A stretch of 64,000 nucleotides of DNA from Flaveria trinervia (GCA_025506515.1 CM046443.1:26896945-26960944), one strand, 5' to 3'; positions 10,083-21,888 are shown, numbered from the stretch's first letter. Program-made: numbers and translations. The notes: generated by a model not told the origin, from the letters alone.

Positions 10083-13000
10083 TCATTTTCTTTGTGCAGG
10101 GACAACTCAAGACAAATAGAAATGTCTGGATCATTGACACTGGCTGTTCCAGGCACATGACAGGCAATAGGTCACTACTCTAGAACTTTGAAAGGATTGA
10201 TGGAGGGCTAGTTGCTTTTGGAGGAGATGAAGGTGGTTACATTTCTGGAAGGGGCAAGGTCATAAATAATAAGCTTAGCATTAAGAAGGTAAACTTTGTC
10301 AAGGAGCTTGGGTACAATCTTCTGAGTGTATCCTAATTTTGTGATCAAAGTCATAACATGCTCTTTACTGAGCATGAGTGCATTATTCTCAAGCCTAGGG
10401 GGTCATTCCTCATGTGCATATTCTGCTTAGAGCCCCCAGGAAAGGGAACATGTACAAGATGGATCTGCAAGAAACATCTTCCTCTGGAGAAGTTTCATGC
10501 TTTCTATCTAAAGCAAATAGTGATGAGTCTTTACTATGGCATAAAAGAATGTGCCATGTAAACTTTAAAAACATGAATAAACTGATTAAGAATGATTTGG
10601 TAACTGGAATGCCAAAGAAAGAGTTTACAAATGATGACCATTGTGTTGTATGCCTAAAAGGGAAGCAACATAAGGTATCTCACAAGCCTAAGGAAAGGAA
10701 CTCCATCACTACACCCCTACACTTGTTACATATGAATCTCTTTGGCCCCACCAGTGTAATGAGTTTAGGAAGGACCTCTTACTGCTTAGTGATCACAGAT
10801 GACTTTACAAGATTCACTTGGGTCTTTTTCCTTAGAACTAAGGATGAGACTCCTAAGATTCTGAAGAATTTCATCTTAAAAATTGAGAATCAATCTGATC
10901 ACAAGGTCAAAATCATAAGATGTGATCAGGGAGCTGAATTCAAAAACCAAATCCTTGATGCATTTTATGATGAAAAAGGTATTACAAGACAATACAGTGC
11001 TCCCAGGACTCCTTAGTAGAATGGTGTTGCTGAAAGGAGAAACAGGACACTGATTGAAGCTGCAAGAACCATGTTGTCTGACTCTAAGTTGCCCATCACC
11101 TTCTGGGCAGAGGCAGTCATCACTACCTACTATGTGTAGAACATAGTTTTAGTAGTTAAGACTCATAGCAAGACTCCTTATGAACTTTGGCACAAGAGGA
11201 AATTTTTATTGGTTTTCTCAGGTCATTTGGTTGTCCTTGCACCATCTTGAATACCAAGGATCAAATTGCCAAATTTGCTAAGAAATCAGTTGATGGACAC
11301 TTCATTGGATACTCTTCCCAAGCTAAGGCTTACATAGTATACAATCTTAGAACTAGAATGGTTAAGGAGTCAACAAATGTGACTTTCAATGAACACACAC
11401 CCTGTGTGGCTGGTTCCGGTCCTGATTGGCTTTTTGATCTTGATTTAGTTACCAACTGTTTTAAAAAATCTTATGAGACTGTTTCAGGATCTGTAGAAAA
11501 TTCAAATACAGGTTATCCTGATCCAAGATTTGAGCTGAGAAGACTTTCAAGTAACACATCTTCAGCTCTAGTTAGGACTACTTTTGCAAATAAGGTTTCT
11601 ATCAGCACCATAATGACAAACTCAACTGATACGTCTGGTATGCCTTTAAATTCTAGCTCAGAGGCTCCACAACCAGATAAAGATGCTTCAATTGCAGAAG
11701 ACAATGATGGTAGTGGTGACAGTGATCAAGACTTTCTTGATGCTGATAACCACTCCATAGATGACAACATCAATAATTTCATACACTCCTTGGATCAAGT
11801 CTCTCTTGATAAGTGTACTGATATGGTGGGAGAAACATCTATGCCAGATCTAAATTTCTCTAATTTACATCTTTCTCAGCAACTTGATGTGATCCCTCAG
11901 CTAAGGATCCACAAGTCTCACCCTACCACAAACATCATTAGAGATGTTATCATAGGGGTAAGAATAAGAGGACAAACCCATAAAGCAAATTTTTGTCTTC
12001 ATTCTTGTTTCTTATCCCAAATAGAGCCAAAGAAAGTTGATGAGGCTCTAAAGGATGGAAGTTGGGTGAAGCTATGAAAGAGCAGCTGCTTCAATTCAAA
12101 AGACAGAAAGTTTGGAACCTTTGTTCTCTTCATCATGGAAGACTACCATTGGAACCAAATGGGGGTTTAGGAACATGAAGGATGATAAAGTATTTATCAT
12201 CAAGAACAAAGCTAGACTAGTTGTTAGAGGATACACACAAGCAGAAGGAGTTGACTACAATGATGTCTTTGCTTCTGTAGCAAGACTGGAAGCTGTTAGG
12301 ATATTCCTGGCATTTGTTGCATCCAAGAACATTAAGGTCTTTCAGCTTGATGTGAAGTGTGCTTTTCTCTATGGAGTGATTGATGAAGAGGTGTATGTCA
12401 AACAACCACCTGGTTTTGTAGATCCTGATCATCCTGATTATGTCTGCAAGCTTGACAAAGCTCTTTATGGGCTGCATTAGGCACCTAGGAAGTGGTATGA
12501 GACTCTATCTTAGTATCTCTGCAAGCATGGATATAGGAGATGTACTATTGATGGAACTCTCTTCATCAAAGGATAGGGAAATGAAATATTGGTAGTTCAA
12601 GTGTATGTGGATGACATCATCTTTGGTTCAACTAATCCAAAGCTCTACAAAGACTTTGAGAAGCTGATGAAGGACATATTGGAAATAAGTGCCATGGGGG
12701 AACTCAATTTATTTCTGGGAATTCAAGTGAAGCAAGTTGAAGATGGCATCTTCATTAGTCAGTCAAAGTATGTTCAAGACATACTCAAGAGGTTCAACAT
12801 GACTAATTGTAAGGTTGCTAAGACACCTATAGCTAGAAACAACTCCTTTGGACCTGATCTTGTGGGGGAGTGTGTAGATGAACACTTATACAGGGCTATG
12901 ATTGGGTCTCTTATGTATCTTATTGCTAACATGCTTGATATTATGTTTGCCACTTGCATATGTGCAAGATATCAAGCCAACCCTATGATGTCTCATCTTA

Positions 13001-13530
13001 TCACTATCAAAAGGATTCTATGATACCTTAAAGGTGCTTCAACACTTGGTCTATGGTATCCTAAGAATCCTGACTTCAATCTATATGCTTATACAAATAG
13101 TGATTATGGTGGTTGCAACATGACTGCAAAGTCTACATCCGGGGGATGTTAGTTTCTTGGTGGGAGGTTGTCTCATGGCAATGCAAGAAACAATCCTATG
13201 TCTCAGCATCAACTGCTGAAGCTGAATACATTGTTGCTGCAAGCTGCTATGCTCAAGTGCTTTGGATTCAAAATCAGATGCTGGGCTATGGGTTAAACTT
13301 CAAGGAGACTCCCATTCACATAGACAACAATAGTGCTATCTCAACTATAGAGAATCCTGTGCAGCACTCAAGGACCAAACACATCAACATCAGGTATCAT
13401 TTAATAAGAGATAATTATGAAAATGGATTAATTAAATTAGTCAAAGTTTAAACAGTTGAACAATATGCTAATCTGTTTACAAAGGCTTTTGATGAACAGA
13501 GATTTAAATATCTTCTATCAGCTATTGTGA
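10079..13530 (+). pseudogene. pol: pol of copia A (protease, integrase, reverse transcriptase, RNase H), broken
   Basis: Domains in order: protease active site WIIDTGCSRHMTG near 10130; pre-integrase zinc region (LLWHKRMCHVNF ... CVVCLKGKQH, 10535-10670); integrase core with HMNLFGP, IRCDQGAEFKN and the NGVAERRNRT catalytic-Glu block (10725-11045); integrase C-terminus GYSSQAKAY (11310); reverse transcriptase from about 12080, with QLDVKCAFLYG, LDKALYGL and the YVDDIIFGS active site at 12604-12630; RNase H with STAEAEYIVAAS (13206) and NPVQHSRTKHI (13350). Stops occur at 10178, 10334, 11014, 11137, 12075, 12478, 12511, 12574, 13021 and 13149, plus frameshifts near 10400 and 11190. The protease frame opens only after the TAACTAA at the end of gag. 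Confidence 0.85.
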
Positions 13531-14240
13531 TGATCAACTTTGAGCAAGTTTTTCTTAAAACTAATTCTTATTATTTTTTAAAACATGTGTGTCCTAAGTT
13601 GTCTAGTTTATCACTTTCATAAGCTCTTGTTTTCTTTGAATGCGAAACTTTTTGAAGACTTTCCTTAGAATTATGAAAATTTTGATCCTTCAAAAGTTAT
13701 GTTTCTAACTTCGGAAGAAACTTATGCTTTTAAAACAACTAACCACCCAAGTATTTTACCTTCGGAAGAAATTTCTGAAATATCTTCCGAAGCTTAAAAT
13801 TCTCTTGGCACTTATATGTTTTCAAGGACCTTTTCTTCCGAAGCAAATTAACTCTCGGAAGTTTTGTTCTAAACAAAACTCTCAAGTCTTGATTTTCTTT
13901 CGAGGTCAAAATTTTCACAACTCTTAGGAAAATCTTCCGAAGTTATTTTAGCTTCAAAAGCTTTTTCATTAAAACTTCCGAAGATAGTTTACCTTCGGAA
14001 GCTTTTTGACTTCCAAGAAAACTACCTTTTAAGCAAAAGTAAACTACTTTTTTAGAGGTGGGACCGACATTCGGATTTCAAAGTTTATCCTCTTTCATTA
14101 AACTTTATCTGAAATCCTTTTCACATATAAACCCAACAGTGTCCCCCTCTTTCTATCATTTGCTTCTTCCTCCAAACCTAAAACTCTAAATTTCTCTCTG
14201 AAATTACTTTCTTTCACCTTCATCCTAAAGCTCTCTCAAA
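13531..14240 (+). promoter_or_regulatory. pol-ORF3 spacer of copia A with CTTCSGAAG repeats
   Basis: There is no long frame. Between 13700 and 14000 there are about eight copies of CTTCGGAAG or CTTCCGAAG, the motif that also crowds the LTR and the gag linker. The last 80 bases before the ORF3 ATG are C/T-rich (TTTCTCTCTGAAATTACTTT...) and look like a plant 5' leader. A function in transcription or RNA structure is inferred. Confidence 0.55.
14126..14131 (+). promoter_or_regulatory. TATA box upstream of ORF3 of copia A
   Basis: TATAAA in CACATATAAACCC lies 115 bp before the ORF3 ATG and is followed by a pyrimidine-rich leader. The same arrangement occurs in copia B and D, so I read it as an internal promoter for ORF3. 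No transcript evidence is available. Confidence 0.45.
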
Positions 14241-16832
14241 ATGGCCAACCCTTCTCACATAAATGACCCGAACTTTACCATGCAGTTACATAGGCAACCT
14301 AATGAGGTTGCTCTGTTAAGCTCTGAGAAAGATCCTTATTTCTTAGAGGTTTCTCGTTTCTTAGCTCTGCCGAACTACTTCACCTCCCTAACCCTTGATC
14401 CTCCACTCTATGAGGATCATCTGCTAGAATTCTAGAAGACCTGCCAAGAGGTCATAATGGATGGGTAGAAGGCACTGTCTGCCATAGTGCAGGGGAGAAC
14501 AATCTTCATCACTCAGGCCATCATCAACATGCATCTTCAGCTAGATGATGAAAAAGGTGAGGTGTTCTTCCCAAAGGAAGCTGTAAATCATTACTTTGAG
14601 CTGATAGGTTATGAGGGAGACTACTCTGTCAAGACCTTCAGGAAAGGGAAGGTCTCATCCAAATGGAAATTCCTGCTCCATGTGGTTATCCACAGCTTAT
14701 CAAACAAGCATGGTGGATGGGACCAGATTCCTGAGGATATCTCCTTCATTGTCCATGGGATGATTCAGGGGGTCAAGTTCAGGTATTCTCAGTTTGTTTA
14801 TACTAATCTGCTTGCAAACTTGGACTCTTTAGAATATTACATGTTCCCTAGATATGTCTAATATATTCTTAACTATGAACTGGGCTCACAGTTAAGAGGA
14901 ACATGTAACATTCTTAAACTGGGACAGATGAAGCCCAACATCTTTAAAATACTAAGAAAGCCCACTGTTGGCTTCTCTGGGGTAGAAACAACCCTGGTTC
15001 CAAAAATGGTAGAGCTCATTGCTCAATGTGACAACCTAGCAGCACTAGCTAGTGTTGAACCCACACATTCTACATCCCAACCACCTTAACAGCCACAAAA
15101 TCACCCTCACGTACCAAAGAAAATCCAAACGAACCCCTACGCAGGCTATTCAGTCTGTGCAGGCCCCTATACACTCACCCATACAGGAAGAAGTGGATAC
15201 TGGAGCTCCCACTTCTCCTGAGAAGTAGACCACCCCCATCTCTTCAAGGATTAGTGCTGAGGTTCCTCATGCTCAGCCTGATGAGCTCATAAGCCAAACT
15301 GCCTTAAGCCATCACTCTGAGTCTCAACACTCAAGTGATCAACCATCAGGGGATAGTTACCATCCCCAGCCTTTAGATCTCAACCAACCAATCCCCAACC
15401 TTGACTTGTACACTGATGAACATCTAGGTTTCAGTGAGTACCATGATTCTCTCTTCTTTTCCCCTACTCAAAGGGAGATGAGTGCTTTTGAGGCTCCTAT
15501 TTCTAGCCCCCATCAGTCACCTACTACTGAGGTGGACACTTCTGAACCTGTTCAGGATGTCCATATGGAAGAGGCTCTCATTTTTGAAAGTGATTACATC
15601 ATTAAGACCTCAACCATGGCTACTCTGCCTACTGCCATCTCAACTGAGATTGCCAGCGAGCAGAGGAAATCCAGCAGCCAAGAACCTAAAGCTGGTGGTG
15701 AGAGTGAGGACTCTAGTCCAATCATCTTATCCCCAATGATTCTTTTGATGAAGATGAGGGGAATTTAAGACTAAAGGTGCAAAAACTGTCTCAAACATGC
15801 ACCTATTTAGTATCCAAGGTTAGTCACCTTGAATCTCAAGTGACTACCTTGCAAAACAAGGTCAATAATCAGCAACTTGAGATTTCATATCTTAAGGACA
15901 AACTAGCTGGGAGACCTTTAAGAGGAGCTCAATCAGGAACACAAGAACCTGTGGATGTGACTGACCCAACTCCTGGCTCATCTATGCAAGTGGGTGATGC
16001 TACAATCACAGAACCTGGGAGTTCTTCAGAGAGTATGCACACTGAGGACTTACCATCCTCACTTGCAACTATGCATACTCAGTAACTTCCTCAAGTTCAT
16101 ATTGAGGTGGACTACATAGAATCCTTAATACAGAGTCTGTTTGAGGAAGGGATACCCAGGGCCATGTCATCTCCACCATCTTCAAATCACATCATTGGGT
16201 GGAGGTATGACAGCAACAGAAGAGCCCTAATCATCATTAGAGTTCAAGGGCAGCAAGAGATTTTCAACTTTCAGACCTTGAACTTCTATGAAGGTCTGGA
16301 TTTAGTCAACATGCCACTTGTCAACCCCAGCCAATCAAGACAAGCTGACAAGTTGGCTCAAAGAATCCAAGACCGAATCACTGTAGAGTTCAGCCTTAGA
16401 AGAAGACTAAGGCAATCAGGCAATGTCATCGGTTAACTAGATGTTGAGGCAGGCCCTAAGCTTAGTTTCATAGGGGAAACCTTGACTAAAAGCCCAGTGA
16501 CAGAACCTGAGAGCTCTGTCTTATCACCAACAACTGCTATAGAGGTCAATGCCCTTTTTAAGACGCCTGCTGGTGAAGGTGCTTCTCAACCTCTCTCTGG
16601 CCAGAGCTTGGAAGCTACACCAAGTAATGAAGGCCAAAGCTCTCTCCACCTTGAGTCACAAAGGTCTGTGAGTGACAAAAGGAAAAGAAAAATGACTTCT
16701 GGGGAGATTGAGGAGGAGAAGAGAGAGAGGAAAAGGAAGCTGAGGGGAGAAAGTTCCTCCTCTGAGTCTGCAAGACTCATGGAGTCTGCTATCAGGGCCG
16801 CCTCCAGACCAGATACTCAGAATGATGAGTAA
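14241..16832 (+). pseudogene. ORF3 (post-pol, env position) of copia A, broken, function unknown
   Basis: It starts MANPSHINDPNF after a leader-like sequence. The first 210 residues form a folded-looking domain (FITQAIINMHLQL, KWKFLLHVVIHSL). A Pro/Ser/Thr-rich stretch follows, then a clear coiled coil near 15800-15910 (VSHLESQVTTLQNKVNN), a WRYDSNRRALIII block at 16201, and a Lys/Arg-rich tail ending TAA at 16832. Stops at 14433, 14466, 14859, 15086 and others, plus frameshifts, break it. The position matches the env-like gene of SIRE elements, but I see no signal peptide and no clear membrane anchor, so I do not call it an envelope. It is similar in layout, not closely in sequence, to ORF3 of copia B and D. 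Confidence 0.65.
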
Positions 16833-16877
16833 GGGCAATTAGGATAAACTATCTGCAGACAAGGAACTATGACATAG

Positions 16878-18906
16878 TGTAAGGCCTCGTTCCCGAGACG
16901 CTTACAGTTGGTAAATCATTGCACATAAAACATATATTTTCATCATATTACATAAAAACGTCGCAGTAGAACATTTAAACAAAACACTCCATTTCAATAT
17001 AATAGCTTTTGCAAAATAATACATCATTAATCAGTTACAAAATACATTGTTGCATTACATCACAAAAGCATTAAATAAATGGATGCCATCCCAAAAGAGC
17101 TGAGTAGCCACCTCGTGCCATCCTCAGCAATCATTACCTTCCAACTGGAAACACATCAAAGTCAGCGTTACTGAGTGGGTTCTAGTTTTATAATAAAATA
17201 TACTATTCTTTCGTTAAAACCGTTCTTACTTTCATGTGATCATACAACATACGTACACATAGATAATATCATTATTATCTTCTTTAATCTTTCATGATTT
17301 CATTCTTTCATCATTACTTCTTTCTTTTCCTTCAACCATAAACTTTACCCAGCTATTTCCTGGTACTGGACCTAGGTCTATCATAGACTAGCTATAACGA
17401 TGCATCGCACCTCTGGTCACAGTACCTAGGGTAGAGTTTAGGTGTACCACTACTATATGCAATACCCAACTATTCCTGGTACTGGACCTAGGCCTATCAT
17501 AGACCAACTATAACGGTGCTCCACACCTCTGATCATAGTACCTAGGGTATGCAACAATGGGGCTATACAAATGGTCAATCACAAAGAAAGACCCCGATGT
17601 GCATCCTCCCGGGGTAGCGAACCCGCACACCGTTGGGCTAACACCTTTTAATGGCGTGCCCCGACATACTATGCTTGCAAGACTTTCTTTACTTTATCAT
17701 TCATTATTGCATGCATTCTTACTTCATGTTCCTCTTTTCATTATCTTTTGTTTTACGTGACATACTACTTTCATTTCGTTCATTAAGATAACACGTAAAG
17801 CAACAGGAAAGATAAATATACATCATAATAAGGAGCATATCATACACAGTCATTAGCATCATACAGGGCAACATCATACATACATAACATACATCATCAT
17901 CATGCCCAACATGCTCTTCAAGGCCTCAACAGTCATCTTACATGAACTTGTGGGAACTTTCACGTCAAAACTTACATCTGCACTTTCCCCCGAAAGTCAA
18001 TACATAAACTACACTTTCATCAGGTACACCAGCCCTACTTGGCATATGGGCACCCTTCCGTTGCATGGTCTTCAGGTGAGTGAACATCATGCGATGGGAC
18101 CAATGCGGATGAACACCAATGTGGATGAACACCCAATCGTACGAATGAAACTAGTGTGGATGGACTCCATGCGGATGAGTCCCATGCGAATGGACCTAAT
18201 CCGGATGGAACTAATGCGGATGAACATTTATGCGACTGGGCTCTCAGTCATGCGAATGAACCTCAATCGTGTGAATGAACCCCAATCGTGTGAATGAACC
18301 TCAATCGCACCCCAATCGGTCGTATGGCCTATATTCGGTCGCCTAGCCCTAGCTGGTGCAGAATGCAGTTCATCCCGAACCCAATCTACCATTTTCAACT
18401 TCCAGCTCATCTAAACCCATTCTAAGCCCAAACCAACCATCCTAAACCTTAGGAATGCATACCACAACACCATTTCAAGCACACACAAGCTCAAAAGCAA
18501 GACCCAAACGAATCATATACATACCCACACATACACAAACAGGGTCAAACATACACATACACTCAAAACCTGATTTTCAGATGTGTTCCAGCCCCATATC
18601 ATTCAAAAATGAGTAAAAGAGGGGTCCTAAAACTCACACAAATGACCACAACAAGAAGAGCTTTGATTTGACCCGCTTCTCAATGATTTTCAAGCTTGAA
18701 TCTACCCGAACCAACCTTTTTCTCTCTTCTTTCTCTCCTTTGGCTGGTTTTGGTGGGTGTGGAGAGAGGGTAAGGGCTGCCCTTTCCCTTAAATACTCCC
18801 ACTCGCCCAACTTTCTCTAGTTGATGTGCATGGTGCCTCGACTCTGGACTTTATTTCTTTTTCTTCTTTCGTTGGCTTCAAAAATATTAAATAACCGGGT
18901 GTTACA
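16878..18906 (-). repeat. 3' LTR of the gypsy element
   Basis: Read on the minus strand it starts TGTAACACCCGG, directly after the polypurine tract, and ends CTTACA at 16878. Length is 2029 bp, typical for Tekay-type LTRs. A 110-bp tandem repeat (CCAGCTATTTCCTGGTACTG, 17349 and again 17466) and a block of degenerate ATGCGGATGAAC-like repeats (18080-18310) lie inside. Small frames within it (for example 17902-18297 on the plus strand) are accidental. Confidence 0.85.
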
Positions 18907-18920
18907 AGTCCACCCCCCTT
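18907..18920 (-). other. Polypurine tract of the gypsy element
   Basis: The minus strand reads AAGGGGGGTGGACT directly before the LTR start TGTAACACCC; this is the priming site for plus-strand DNA synthesis. Confidence 0.8.
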
Positions 18921-18944
18921 AAATAAGTTTCGTCCCCGAAACCG

Positions 18945-20676
18945 TTATCCCTCGAACAAACGTGGGTAATGCTGTCTCATTTCTTCTTCAGTCTCCCACG
19001 TTGACTCAGATCCTTTCCTGTGCTTCCACTGTACACGCACAAGAAGGACCACTTTATTTCTCAGCCTTTTCTCTTTTTGATCGATGATTGCCACTGGTTG
19101 CTCCACATAATTGAGCATTTTGTCTACTTTGATATCTTCTAGTGGAACAATCATATCTTCATCTGCCAAGCACTTTCTCAGATGAGATACATGGAATGTC
19201 GGGTGAATTCCATTTAACTCATATGGCAACTCCAATCTATAGGCCACCTCTCCTACTCGAGCAATGATTCGGAAAGGGCCTATGTACCTTGGGCTGAACT
19301 TCCCCCTCTTTCGGAAATGAATGATACCCTTCCAAGGTGAGACCTTCAACATAACCCGGTTACCCACCTGGAACTCAATCGGTCTGCGTCGTTTATCAGC
19401 ATACGACTTCTGTCTATCTTTGGCTGCCTTCATGAAGGCCTTGATCTTTTCAAGCTTCTCAGTCGTAGCCTCGATTACCTCGACGCTACCTAGTTCTTTC
19501 TGACCAATATCCCCCAACAGACGGGTGTTTTGCATCTCCTACCGTATAGCATCTCATAAGGTGGCATACCAATGCTGGCATGATAACTGTTGTTGTATGA
19601 GAATTTAGCTAACGGTAAGTGGTCATCCCAACTTCCCCCAAAATCAATAACACATGCCCGAAGCATGTCCTCCAATGTCTGAATGGTCCTCTTTGACTGA
19701 CCATCAGTCTGGGGATGGTAAGCTGTGCTAATATGTAACCTCCTCCCCATGCCATCGTGGAACTTCTTCCAGAATTTGGATGTAAACCGAGTGTCATGAT
19801 CAGACACGATAGACACTGGCATACCATGATGAGTTACAATTTCCTTGATAAACATATCAGCTAACCTCTCAGATGAATATGTCTCGCGGATCGGTAGGAA
19901 GTAAGCACTCTTCGTCAAGCGGTCAACAATCACACCCATATAGCATCATACCCTTTCGGAGTACGTGGCAGCTTCGTAATAAAATCCACGGTGATGTGTT
20001 CCCACTTCCATCCCAGTATATCCAAAGGTTGGATCTTCCCATACGGCTTCTGATGCTCGGCCTTCACCTGTAGACAAGTAAGGCATTTACTCACATACTC
20101 CACCACGACGCGTTTCATACCCAGCCACCAATAATCCTTCTTCATGTCTTGATACATCTTTGTGGCACCAGGATGAATGGAGTATCGAGTCTTGTGAGCT
20201 TCATCTAAAATCTTCACCCGTAGATCCCCAAAATGAGGAATCCACACCCGTTCAAATCGGGTTTTAACACCAAGTGTGTTTTCACCCAATTCCCCAACCA
20301 GACCTCTCATTCTTTCCGAGTTAAGATGATCTTCTTTCAATGCCTCATCTTGAAACTCCTTGACTTGCTTCATCACATCTGAGGTCATGATCAACTGATA
20401 GGCCTTCACCCGAATCGGCTCGGGCCTTTCTTTTTGGCTAAGGGCAGCAACCACCACATCGGCTTTGCCCCGATGGTAATAAATCTCACAATCATAGTCC
20501 TTTATAAGCTCTAACCATCGTCTTTGCCTCATGTTCTGATCTTTCTGCTCGAAGAAGTACTTCAAGATCTTGTGGTCAGTGAAAATGGTGCACTTTGTCC
20601 CATAAAGATAGTGCCTCCAAATCTTTAGTGCAAAGACCACGACTACTAGCTCCAAGTCATGAGTAGGATAACTGAC
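18945..20676 (-). pseudogene. pol: gypsy pol 3' part: RNase H, integrase, chromodomain
   Basis: From 20676 down: RNase H (YPTHDLELVVVVFALKIWRHYLYG, FTDHKILKYFF), integrase zinc region (HPGATKMYQDMKK ... CLTCLQVKAEHQ), and a core with DFITKLPRTPKG and VSDHDTRFTSKFW. The third catalytic position reads GQSKRTIQ where the family has GQSERTIQ, so the catalytic Glu is replaced by Lys. A frame break lies near 19930 and another near 19500. The C-terminus has the GPF motif (YIGPFRIIARVGEVAYRLELP) and a chromodomain-like segment (VLLVRVQWKHRKGSESTWE) ending PRLFEG at 18945. The chromodomain marks a chromovirus, which targets heterochromatin. The 5' end is cut by copia B. Confidence 0.85.
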
Positions 20677-21670
20677 TGATAGGATCTCAACATCTAGTTT
20701 GATCGATTCAAATGATTTCAGCAGCGGAATGGAGTACCAACTAGCACATTTCGAGCAAGAATACCAAAGATATAGCAATGAACAAAATTAGTTATAGAGA
20801 GAGAAAGTTTCTGCAAAAGGAATATTTCATTCAATCACACGCTTTGGCATGGCTTTTCGCAAAATTACAATTTAGGTCATTCTTCCTTATATAAGGAAAG
20901 ATGACGTAGGCTGATGTCACTTGATAGTGACATCTAACCGTTATTTAACAAACTACTGAAACACTAAAACTACTGAAGATGTCAAGTAGCTGACATTTTC
21001 TTACAAGAAGCTAAGTGGTTACTTATTACAAAACTACTGATAAGAAACTACTGAAACTACAACGACCGAAGAACAAGCTCTTCAGTCGTTTTACAAAACT
21101 ACTGAAAGTAAAAATAAAAACTACTGATAAACACAACTACTGAAGAAGTACTCTTCAGCTGTTGTGACAAACTACTGAAACTTCAACACTTGGTCTTTAG
21201 ACTTGAACTTCAGACGTTTCATCAGCTGATGACTTCAGTAGATGTCATCAGCTGATGTCTTCAGTCTTTGTCTTCAGACTTTGTACATCAGTTGTTGATC
21301 TTCAGCACTTGTGGACTCTTCAGCTGTTGAACTTCAGTACTTTGGTCTTCAGCTTCAGCACTTGTATTCTTCAGCTATTGACCTTAGTACTTTGGTCTTC
21401 AGCTTCAGCACTTGTGTTCTTCAGCTGTTGAACTTCAGCACTTTAGTCTTCAGCTTCAGCACTTGTTGTTTTCTTTAGTTGTTAGCTTCACTTTAGTCTT
21501 CAGCTTCAGCACTTGTGTTCTTCAACTGTTAAGCTTCAGCACTTTAGTCTTCAGCTGTTGAAGTCTTCAGCAGTTGTCGAACTGCTGATGAAGCCTTCAG
21601 CAGTTGTTGTGATATCATGTGGGACTTAGAGGTTTTCTGATCTTGGCTCATTGGTTCTTTTGGTCCAACA
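20677..21670 (-). repeat. 3' LTR of copia B
   Basis: The minus strand starts TGTTGGACCA after the polypurine tract and ends CCTATCA at 20677; 994 bp. The U3 part (20980-21610) is crowded with CTACTGAA, CTTCAGC and CAGCTGTTG-like units. A palindromic TATA region TTCCTTATATAAGGAA lies at 20883-20898. Confidence 0.88.
20883..20898 (-). promoter_or_regulatory. Palindromic TATA box in the copia B 3' LTR
   Basis: TTCCTTATATAAGGAA is a perfect 16-base palindrome, about 200 bp before the LTR end. The 5' LTR has the same site with one changed base (32625-32640). Because it is symmetric it could in principle place TBP in either direction. Confidence 0.5.
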
Positions 21671-21685
21671 AACTCCCCTTGAACC
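21671..21685 (-). other. Polypurine tract of copia B
   Basis: The minus strand reads GGTTCAAGGGGAGTT immediately before the 3' LTR start. Confidence 0.75.
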
Positions 21686-21888
21686 AATGCAGCCAAAACC
21701 TCTAATTGATTTATTTTCCCACTTATTGTTGGCAGAATGGTTGGTCTTTTTCTTTCTTGATCAGTTGAGAAGATGACCCATATAAGCACTGGCCTGGGAA
21801 TGAGTCTCTGATGATTTGGTTGGCAATGTATGGATGGGAGCTCTGTATTGGGGAATTGGACACTGAGCTATTTCCCCATCCATGAGAC

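Larger units (their letters stand above)
6379..16877 (+). mobile_element. Copia A: SIRE-like Ty1/copia retrotransposon, family 1, lacking its 3' LTR
   Basis: Order: 5' LTR, tRNA-iMet primer site, gag, pol (protease, integrase, reverse transcriptase, RNase H), spacer, ORF3. This is the copia order with an extra 3' gene, as in SIRE/Sirevirus elements. All genes carry stops and frameshifts, so the copy is dead. The internal region ends at 16877, where a gypsy LTR begins, and no 3' LTR is found in the window. ATATT (6374-6378) precedes the LTR and would be the target copy. The same family appears inverted as copia C. Confidence 0.85.
16878..20676 (-). mobile_element. Chromovirus (Tekay/Del-like) Ty3/gypsy element, 3' part only
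   Basis: On the minus strand: end of reverse transcriptase/RNase H, integrase, chromodomain, polypurine tract and a complete 2029-bp 3' LTR. It is inserted at the 3' end of copia A (CATAG at 16873-16877 would be the target copy). It is itself cut at 20676 by the copia B LTR. Its 5' half (5' LTR, gag, protease, most of RT) is not found beyond copia B and must have been deleted. Confidence 0.85.

Noticed and set aside
10034..10099. Mini-intron GTAAGG..GTGCAG of 46 bases joining gag and protease in copia A
   Set aside because: It is shorter than plant introns normally are, and copia C has GC at the donor while B and D lack it. Only the acceptor side is conserved.
17902..18297. 131-codon Met/Arg-rich plus-strand frame
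   Set aside because: It is the degenerate ATGCGGATGAAC repeat block of the gypsy LTR read as protein.
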